Below are positions 1 through 6,758 of a stretch of DNA of 6,758 nucleotides, one piece after another. Origin of the DNA: Thermoflexales bacterium (GTDB taxonomy: Bacteria > Chloroflexota > Anaerolineae > S140-20); NCBI GenBank assembly GCA_015484715.1, contig WFUY01000096.1:1-6758 (forward strand). The letters are read 5' to 3'. The position numbers and the translations under genes were made by a program. A model generated the notes under the pieces. That model saw only the letters and a list, made by a program, of their open reading frames with translations, searched no databases and was not told the DNA's origin. Positions within the stretch are counted from its first letter, which is position 1, and the number at the start of each line of letters is the position of its first letter.

Positions 1-1
1 G

Positions 2-2737
2 AGCGTGAGTCGCATCACCTATCAGGGCAAGCCGGCGCTTCTGGGCGCGGCCCGGGAGATCGGCTGGCGCAGGGAGACGGAAGCGCGGCTGGCGTGGCTC
101 AACCGAATGCTCCGCACCATCAGCACCATCAACCAACTCATCGTCCGGGCCGAAACCCCCCAGCAGCTTCTCACCGAAGCCTGTCACCGTCTGGTGGAGG
201 CCGGACGATACCGTCTGGTCTGGATCGGCCTGATCGCCGAGGGGGATCCCGTCGTTCGACCGGTGGCCGTTGCCGGTGAGGTTCCTGAGTACGTCGAGGA
301 GATCGAGGTCCGCTGGGACCTGTCGCCCCTGGGCCATGGTCCCACCGGCACCGCTATCCGTACCGGTCAGCCTTCCCTGTTCTCCGACTTCATCCGGGAC
401 CCTCGGGCCGCTCCCTGGTGGGAAGCGGCCCGACGCCACCACCTCGCCTCGGCGTTGAGCCTACCCATCCGCCGGCGTGACCGCACCTGGGGAGCGCTCA
501 CGGTGTACGCCGACCATCCGCACGCCTTTGACGACGAAGAGGTGGCCCTGCTGCACGAGCTGGCCGGCGACCTGGGGCTGGCTCTAGACCACCTGGAGGC
601 CGTCGAGGCACAGCAGCAGTACATCGCCCGATTGGAGACCCTGCACGAGGTTGACCACGCCATCCTGGCTGCTCGTTCTCCCCAGGAGATCGCCCAGGCG
701 GTCCTGACCCATATCCGTCGGCTGGTCCCCTGCGACCGGGCCAGTCTTCTCCTCTTTGACTTCTTGGCCGGCGAAGCTGAGGTGATGACGGTGGACGTCA
801 ACGGGGTGACCGAGCTCGACGCCGGACTGCGGATCCCCTTGCAGAAGATCCACGCCCTAGAAACCTTGCAAGCCCGGCAGGTCTATCAGGTGACGGACCT
901 CGCTGCCCAGGAACTGCTCAGCCCCACGGAGCGCCAACTGATGGCCGAGGGCGTCCGCTCGCTCCTGGTCTTCCCCCTTACGGCCCGGGGGCACCTGCTG
1001 GGGTCCCTCAATCTGGGCCGGAAGGAGCCTCGAGCCTTTACCGCAAGGCAGTTGGACATCATCCGGGAGATGGGCGATCACCTAGCCGTCGCCTTGGAGA
1101 ACCTGCAGTTGTACGAAGACGAGCGGAAGGCTCGCCTTATGGCCGAGGCCCTGCACGAAGCGACGGCCGCGGTCAGCAGCACCCTGGACTTCGAGGCAGT
1201 CCTGGATCGCATCCTGGAGCAGATCAGCCGGGTCGTCACCAACGACGTGGCCAACGTGATGCTCGTCGAGGGAGACTGGGTGCGGGTCGTGCGCTGGCGG
1301 GGGTATGAGCGCTTCGGCGTCGAGGAGATCGTGGCTTCAGCGACGTTCTCTCTCACGCGGACGACCAACATGCGCTGGATGCTGGAGACCCGCCAGCCGA
1401 TGGTCATTCCCGATACGACCCGTTATCCCGGATGGGTTTGTCTCCCTGGGATGGAGTGGCTGCGCTCTTACGCTGCTGCGCCCATCTGCTTGCGGGAGCG
1501 TGTGCTGGGGTTCCTCAACGTGGACAGCGCGACCCCAGGCTTCTTCACCATTGCCCACGCCCGCCGCCTGCAAGCGTTCGCCAATCAGGTGGCCATCGCC
1601 TTGGAAAACGCCCGGCTCTACCAGGAGTTGAGGCAGTATAGCACCCATCTGGAGGAGATGGTCCAGGAACGAACCCAAGCCCTGCGGGATCAGCAGGCCC
1701 GTGTCCAGGCCATCCTGGATGCGGCGGGCGAGAGCATCTTCTTCACCGATCGGGAGGGCACCATCCTCTACGCCAACCCGGCGACCACCCGGCTGACCGG
1801 ATACGCGCTGGAGGAGATCGTCGGACAGACGTGGCAGTTGTGGCAGGATGACCAGGATGCCCAGACGCGCCGCAAGGCGATGTGGGAGACCCTGCGTCAG
1901 GGCCATCTCTGGCGGGGGGAGACGGTGAACCGGCGCAAGGATGGCACCTACTACGACGCTCTGCTGACCCTGGCCCCCATCCAAGATGAGCGGGGAGAGA
2001 TCACCGGCTTCGTGGGTGTGCAGCAGGAGATTACCCACCTGAAGGAGTTGGACCGGCTGCGCACCCAACTGATCTCCAACGTTTCCCACGAACTGCGCAC
2101 GCCTCTGACCAACCTGAAGCTCTACCTTCGGCTGTTGGAGCAGGGAAAGCCCGATCGGCGGGCCGATTACCTAGAGACCCTGCACCGAGAAGCCGATCGG
2201 CTCCACCGCCTCATTGAGGACCTGCTCTACCTTTCCCGGCTAGAGTTGGAGGGCGAGGAGGTCCACCTGCGTCCTATGGACCTCAACCGATTGGTCCAGG
2301 TGTTGGTGGAGGACCGCACGATGCTGACGGGGCAGAAGGGGCTGGTTTTGCGGATGGAGTTACAGGAGCCGCTCCCCCTGGTGTTGGGCGATGAGCGGTT
2401 GCTCGGGCAGGTGTTGACCAATCTGCTGACGAACGCGATGCGCTACACGCCGTCGGGCGGCGAGATCATCCTGGGTACGGCGCTGGTGGAGCAGGAGGGG
2501 GAGCGATGGGTGACGGTCTCGGTGACCGATACCGGCTTAGGGATTCCCTCCGAGGAGTTGCCCCACCTCTTCGAGCGTTTCTTCCGGGGCGAAGCCGCCC
2601 GTCAGACAGGGGCTCCAGGCACCGGGTTGGGATTGGCCATCTGCCAGGAGATCGCCGACCGCCACGGCGGACGGATCACGGTGCAGAGCAGGCCGGGAGA
2701 GGGCAGCACCTTCACCGTCTGGTTGCGTCCGGCGTAG
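2..2737 (+). CDS. Multi-sensor hybrid-free histidine kinase (PAS-GAF-GAF-GAF-PAS-HisKA-HATPase), 5' truncated
   Basis: This is a soluble, probably cytoplasmic, sensor histidine kinase. Residues are numbered from the GTG at 5. Three GAF-type domains lie at about 45-200, 207-370 and 377-541. A short coiled coil (543-570) leads into a PAS/PAC domain (about 570-680). HisKA carries the H-box SHELRTP with phospho-acceptor His695. The HATPase domain has the N-box (Asn810), G1 box DTGLGIP (842-848), F-box LFERFF and G2 box GTGLGLA (872-878), so the catalytic core looks intact. I see no membrane segment and no receiver domain. The frame is open to the window edge, and the first residues (ITYQGKPALLGAARE) resemble the last strand and linker of a PAS domain. 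The GTG at 5 is therefore probably an internal Val codon and the gene starts upstream. The signal sensed and the partner response regulator cannot be told from this window. The stop is TAG. Function class is secure; specific role is unknown. Confidence 0.93.
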   Translation, partial: SVSRITYQGKPALLGAAREIGWRRETEARLAWLNRMLRTISTINQLIVRAETPQQLLTEACHRLVEAGRYRLVWIGLIAEGDPVVRPVAVAGEVPEYVEEIEVRWDLSPLGHGPTGTAIRTGQPSLFSDFIRDPRAAPWWEAARRHHLASALSLPIRRRDRTWGALTVYADHPHAFDDEEVALLHELAGDLGLALDHLEAVEAQQQYIARLETLHEVDHAILAARSPQEIAQAVLTHIRRLVPCDRASLLLFDFLAGEAEVMTVDVNGVTELDAGLRIPLQKIHALETLQARQVYQVTDLAAQELLSPTERQLMAEGVRSLLVFPLTARGHLLGSLNLGRKEPRAFTARQLDIIREMGDHLAVALENLQLYEDERKARLMAEALHEATAAVSSTLDFEAVLDRILEQISRVVTNDVANVMLVEGDWVRVVRWRGYERFGVEEIVASATFSLTRTTNMRWMLETRQPMVIPDTTRYPGWVCLPGMEWLRSYAAAPICLRERVLGFLNVDSATPGFFTIAHARRLQAFANQVAIALENARLYQELRQYSTHLEEMVQERTQALRDQQARVQAILDAAGESIFFTDREGTILYANPATTRLTGYALEEIVGQTWQLWQDDQDAQTRRKAMWETLRQGHLWRGETVNRRKDGTYYDALLTLAPIQDERGEITGFVGVQQEITHLKELDRLRTQLISNVSHELRTPLTNLKLYLRLLEQGKPDRRADYLETLHREADRLHRLIEDLLYLSRLELEGEEVHLRPMDLNRLVQVLVEDRTMLTGQKGLVLRMELQEPLPLVLGDERLLGQVLTNLLTNAMRYTPSGGEIILGTALVEQEGERWVTVSVTDTGLGIPSEELPHLFERFFRGEAARQTGAPGTGLGLAICQEIADRHGGRITVQSRPGEGSTFTVWLRPA

Positions 2738-2763
2738 CGGGCGGTCTCCAGGGGACAATCGGG

Positions 2764-2793
2764 TTGGGCGGTAATGGAGGGGTGTGCTATACT
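2764..2793 (+). promoter_or_regulatory. Candidate promoter for selD (extended -10)
   Basis: TATACT at 2788-2793 is preceded by TG at 2785-2786, forming an extended -10 (TGnTATACT). A weak -35 candidate, TTGGGC, lies at 2764-2769, 18 nt upstream. Transcription would start near 2800, exactly where the heptamer repeats begin. The position, between a finished gene and selD, fits a promoter. The assignment rests on consensus matching only, and the -35 match is poor (three of six bases). Confidence 0.45.
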
Positions 2794-2799
2794 TCTGGC

Positions 2800-2880
2800 G
2801 TGAGGCGTGAGGCGTGAGGCGTGAGGCGTGAGGCGTGAAACGTGAGGCGTGAGGCGTGAAACGTGAGGCGTGAAGCGTGA
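2800..2880 (+). repeat. Tandem 7-bp repeat array, 11 units plus a partial one
   Basis: Eleven contiguous heptamers run from 2800 to 2876, followed by a partial GTGA (2877-2880). Units 1-5, 7, 8 and 10 are GTGAGGC, units 6 and 9 are GTGAAAC, and unit 11 is GTGAAGC. Every unit contains TGA and the 7-bp period cycles through all frames, so the array is non-coding. It fills half of the 165-bp gap between the kinase and selD, and would lie in the selD leader RNA if the promoter call is right. Repeats of this type between genes are, to my recollection, frequent in Chloroflexota and cyanobacteria. Function is unknown; slipped-strand expansion is the simplest origin. Confidence 0.95.
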
Positions 2881-2890
2881 GAACGCACGG

Positions 2891-2900
2891 AGAGAGGGAG
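2891..2900 (+). promoter_or_regulatory. Shine-Dalgarno sequence deciding the selD start at 2903
   Basis: The purine run AGAGAGGGAG contains GAGG (2894-2897), five nt before the ATG at 2903. The alternative ATG at 2966 has no comparable purine stretch upstream. This supports initiation at 2903, before the in-frame UGA. Confidence 0.7.
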
Positions 2901-2902
2901 CG

Positions 2903-3952
2903 ATGGCACCAGGACGACAAGTGCGCTTGACGACGCTGGCTTCGTGTGCCGGCTGAGCGTCGAAAATGGCCCCCGAGGCCCTGGCGCAGGTTCTGCGCCC
3001 CTTACGAGACCTGTTCGATCCTCAGGACTACCCGGACCTGCTGGTGGGGTTGGGGAGCCCCGACGACGCGGCCGTCTACCGGCTGGACCGGGATCGGGCG
3101 CTCATCGTCACCACCGACTTCTTCACGCCCATCGTGGACGAGCCCTACGAGTACGGGGCCATCGCTGCGGCCAACGCCCTGAGCGATGTCTACGCGATGG
3201 GAGGACGGCCTTTGCTCGCCCTGAACGTCGTGGCCTTCCCCGCCGATCTGCCCTCCGAGATCCTGGCCGAGGTGATGCGGGGAGGGGCGGAGAAGGTGCG
3301 GGAGGCCGGCGCGGTCTTGGCCGGTGGCCACTCCATCACCGACCCAGAGCCCAAGTATGGGTTGGTGGTGGTGGGCGACGCCCACCCGGACCGTCTGCTG
3401 ACCAAGGCCGGTGCTCAGGTCGGTGACCTCCTCGTCCTCACCAAGCCCCTGGGTTCCGGGGTGATCACGACGGCGATCAAGCGAGGTGTCGCTCGAATCG
3501 AGGAGGTTGCAGCCGCTGCTGCTTGGATGGCGCGTCTCAACCGGCGGGCTGCTGAGCTGGCCGTCGAGTTCCACCTGCGGGCGGCCACCGACATCACCGG
3601 CTTTGGCTTCCTGGGCCACGCGATGGAGATGGCCGTGGCCAGCGATGTTCGCTTCCGATTTCACTATGAGGCCATCCCTTGGATGGAGGGGGCGACGCGC
3701 CTGGCTCAGGAGTGGGTCTTCCCCGGCGGTTCCCAGAACAATCGTGCTTTCTACAGCCCCTTCGTCACCTTCACTAACGAGCTGGTGGAGTGGCAGCAGA
3801 TGCTCCTCTTCGACGCCCAGACCTCCGGGGGGCTGCTGCTGGCCGTGCCCCCCGACCGGCTGGATCGCTTCCTGGCCCGGGCCAAGGCCGTGGACCAGCC
3901 CCTCTGGGTAGTCGGCGAAGTGGTCGAGGGGGAAGGGATAGAGATTGTGTAG
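2903..3952 (+). CDS. selD: Selenide, water dikinase (selenophosphate synthetase), selenocysteine-containing; UGA at 2954-2956 read as Sec
   Basis: SelD makes selenophosphate from selenide and ATP, the selenium donor for Sec-tRNA and for 2-selenouridine in tRNA. From the ATG at 2903 the product is 349 residues, normal for the family. The N-terminus reads [10 protein letters not shown]18-ASKMAP and aligns with E. coli LTQYSHGAG-C17-GCKISP, so the UGA replaces catalytic Cys17 and Lys21 matches essential Lys20. Asp55, Asp72, Asp95 and Asp230 (in TDITGFG) match the ATP/Mg-binding acidic residues. GGHSI and TSGGLL motifs are also present. Starting at 2966 would delete the catalytic segment. A SECIS-like hairpin follows the UGA. 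Residue Cys15 forms a CxxU motif with Sec18, and E. coli Cys19 is Ser20 here. The gene lies four nt upstream of uvrB. Synthesis should need SelA, SelB and tRNA-Sec, which are not in the window. A nonsense mutation or TGC-to-TGA read error is possible but much less likely. Confidence 0.93.
2954..2999 (+). promoter_or_regulatory. Sec UGA codon and bacterial SECIS-like hairpin
   Basis: The UGA is at 2954-2956. A perfect 7-bp stem, GGCGCAG (2983-2989) with CTGCGCC (2993-2999), closes a GUU loop (2990-2992). The loop starts 33 nt after the UGA, within the roughly 16-37 nt range described for bacterial SECIS elements, and has G as its first base, which is the conserved SelB-recognised feature. The tip GCAG-GUU-CUGC is very close to the tip of the E. 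coli fdhF element (GCAG-GU-CUGC, from memory), though there is no bulged U in the 5' stem here. A weak lower helix is possible between 2975-2978 and 3000-3003, with a 4-nt bulge. Confidence 0.75.
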
Positions 3953-3956
3953 GGAA

Positions 3957-5957
<2,001 letters not shown>

Positions 5958-6018
5958 GAGGGCAGTGTGTGAGGTATTGGCCTCTGGAAGGCGGTTGATC
6001 CCAAGGTTCGCGAAGCAT

Positions 6019-6024
6019 AGGAGG
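6019..6024 (+). promoter_or_regulatory. Shine-Dalgarno sequence of yqeY
   Basis: A full AGGAGG consensus lies five nt before the ATG at 6030, which fixes the start of the yqeY-family gene and suggests efficient initiation. Confidence 0.85.
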
Positions 6025-6029
6025 CAACG

Positions 6030-6473
6030 ATGAGCCTGAAGGCGAAGCTGCAACAGGACCTCAAGGAGGCGTTGCGCCAGCGCGATGAGGTGCGCAAGCG
6101 GGTGCTGCGCATGGCGCTGACCGCCATCAAAAACGCCGAGGTTGAGGCCAGGGGCGAGCTGACCGAGGATCAGATTCTGACCCTCTTGCAGAAGGAGGCG
6201 AAGAAGCGAGAGGAGACGCTGGAGGCCCTGGCCGGCGCGGACCGGCCCGATCTGGTGGCCCAGGAGCGGGCGGAGTTGGAGGTGCTGCGCAGCTACCTGC
6301 CCCGCCAGCTCAGCCGGGAGGAGATCGAAGCGGCAGCCCGGGAGGTGATCGCCCAGGTCGGAGCCAGCGGTCCGCGCGACATCGGCAAGGTGATGGGGCC
6401 GCTGATGGCCCAGCTGCGGGGCCGGGCCGATGGCCGGCTGGTCAACCAGGTCGTCCGAGAGCTCCTGGGGTAG
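6030..6473 (+). CDS. yqeY: GatB/YqeY domain-containing protein
   Basis: The 147-residue product matches the stand-alone YqeY family in length and pattern. The N-terminal half is helical, opening MSLKAKLQQDLKEALRQRD and including RMALTAIKNAEVEARGELT. A middle segment AKKREETLEAL precedes ELEVLRSYLPRQLS, and the C-terminal part carries DIGKVMGPLMAQLRGRADGRLVNQVV. The family is homologous to the C-terminal tail domain of GatB, the tRNA-binding part of the Glu-tRNA(Gln)/Asp-tRNA(Asn) amidotransferase, but it lacks the amidotransferase catalytic modules and its own biochemical role is not settled. It is likely cytoplasmic. It lies 72 nt after uvrB and 48 nt before the pgpH-like gene. From general knowledge, yqeY often lies near pgpH/ybeY genes in Gram-positive bacteria, so the pairing here is expected. 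The stop is TAG. Confidence 0.93.
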   Translation: MSLKAKLQQDLKEALRQRDEVRKRVLRMALTAIKNAEVEARGELTEDQILTLLQKEAKKREETLEALAGADRPDLVAQERAELEVLRSYLPRQLSREEIEAAAREVIAQVGASGPRDIGKVMGPLMAQLRGRADGRLVNQVVRELLG

Positions 6474-6503
6474 CCGGGGAAGAGGCCGACCCTTAGCCCC
6501 GGC
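6473..6503 (+). other. GC-rich hairpin between yqeY and the pgpH-like gene
   Basis: GCCGGGG (6473-6479) pairs perfectly with CCCCGGC (6497-6503), starting at the last base of the yqeY stop codon. The stem can be prolonged inward by AAG (6480-6482) with CTT (6492-6494), leaving a 2-nt bulge. No T-tract follows, so it is not a standard intrinsic terminator. It could be an attenuating or mRNA-stabilising structure, or chance in GC-rich DNA. Confidence 0.3.
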
Positions 6504-6521
6504 ACCGGGTATGTCAACGGT

Positions 6522-6758
6522 ATGATCGCTCAAGGGACAACTTCTCCCCCCGGCAAGCGAAGAGAGCGGTGGCGGCGGCTGCGCCTGCTGGTCCTGGGGC
6601 TGGCCTTCAGCCTGGCCATGGCCGCCATCCTCATCGTCCCCCTGCTCCCCTCCAACCGGGTGACGCTGGAGGTGGGGGACGTGGCCCCCACGGACATCCG
6701 CGCCCCCCGCCGGGTCACTTACATCAGCAAGATCGAGACGGCGCAGGAGGAGGAGCGA
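6522..6758 (+). CDS. PgpH/YqfF-like 7TM-HD phosphohydrolase (c-di-AMP phosphodiesterase family), 3' truncated by the window
   Basis: Only the first 79 codons are present. A basic N-terminus (KRRERWRRLR, 12-21) is followed by one hydrophobic segment (about 22-42, LLVLGLAFSLAMAAILIVPLL) and then VGDVAPTDIRAPRRVTY (51-67), with an acidic helix beginning at the window edge. This order and the VGD-AP-DIRAPR signature are typical of the start of the extracellular 7TM-HDED domain of PgpH/YqfF proteins. In that family it precedes seven membrane segments and a cytoplasmic HD domain that hydrolyses c-di-AMP. The HD catalytic residues are outside the window, so activity cannot be confirmed. The ATG at 6522 is the only start codon after the in-frame TAG at 6471-6473, other than internal ones. 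It has only a weak purine stretch (AACGG) upstream. Family assignment is fairly confident from a short segment. Confidence 0.8.
   Translation, partial: MIAQGTTSPPGKRRERWRRLRLLVLGLAFSLAMAAILIVPLLPSNRVTLEVGDVAPTDIRAPRRVTYISKIETAQEEER

Noticed and set aside
2738..2790. Intrinsic terminator after the kinase gene
   Set aside because: I see no stable hairpin followed by a T-tract in this stretch.
2800..2880. CRISPR array
   Set aside because: The units are 7 bp and contiguous with no spacers, so this is a simple tandem repeat.
2966..3952. SelD as a 328-residue protein starting at the ATG at 2966
   Set aside because: This start lacks the catalytic Cys/Sec and Lys segment and has no ribosome binding site, while the upstream frame supplies both through a single UGA.
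2903..3952. selD as a pseudogene inactivated by a nonsense mutation
   Set aside because: The only in-frame stop is at the exact catalytic residue, a SECIS-like hairpin follows, and the rest of the gene and its key residues are intact.
5995..6020. Promoter before yqeY (TTGATC as -35)
   Set aside because: No convincing -10 lies at the right distance; the downstream sequence is GC-rich and holds the Shine-Dalgarno sequence.
6493..6526. Promoter with TATGAT at 6521-6526 for the pgpH-like gene
   Set aside because: The -10-like sequence overlaps the start codon and has no suitably spaced -35, so it would need a leaderless transcript starting within the gene.

Overview
This is a GC-rich bacterial window with five genes, all on the + strand: the 3' part of a multi-sensor histidine kinase, selD, uvrB, a yqeY-family gene, and the first 79 codons of a pgpH/yqfF-like membrane HD phosphohydrolase. 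Three things suggest Chloroflexota (for example Anaerolineae): the large GAF/PAS sensor kinase, the GTGAGGC/GTGAAAC heptamer repeats between genes, and the high GC content. This placement is an inference of moderate to low confidence, because no taxonomic marker was searched.

The most notable feature is selD. A start-to-stop reading gives an ORF beginning at the ATG at 2966, which lacks the catalytic N-terminus of selenophosphate synthetase. Reading upstream in the same frame through a single UGA (2954-2956) restores that N-terminus from an ATG at 2903 with a good Shine-Dalgarno sequence. The UGA falls exactly where the catalytic Cys17 of E. coli SelD lies, three residues before the essential Lys. 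A perfect 7-bp hairpin with a GUU loop (2983-2999) sits 33 nt after the UGA, as expected for a bacterial SECIS element. The gene therefore most likely encodes a selenocysteine-containing SelD, an enzyme that makes the selenium donor needed for its own synthesis. Sec-containing SelD proteins are already known, so the class is not new. The point here is that the gene is easily mis-annotated.

Layout: 1-2737 is the kinase, which enters the window already inside a preceding PAS domain. 2738-2902 is a gene-free leader with a candidate extended -10 promoter followed by 11 tandem 7-bp repeats, which would lie in the selD 5' UTR. 2903-3952 is selD. uvrB begins 4 nt after the selD stop (3957-5957), so the two are probably co-transcribed. 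After a 72-nt gap come yqeY (6030-6473) and, after a 48-nt gap holding a GC-rich hairpin, the pgpH-like gene (6522 to the window end).

Functionally, selD serves selenium metabolism, uvrB nucleotide excision repair, yqeY an uncertain role linked to tRNA amidation by homology, and pgpH probably c-di-AMP turnover. Apart from the selD recoding, these are ordinary housekeeping genes. I found no mobile element, CRISPR array, tRNA or rRNA, and no evidence of an undescribed multi-gene system.
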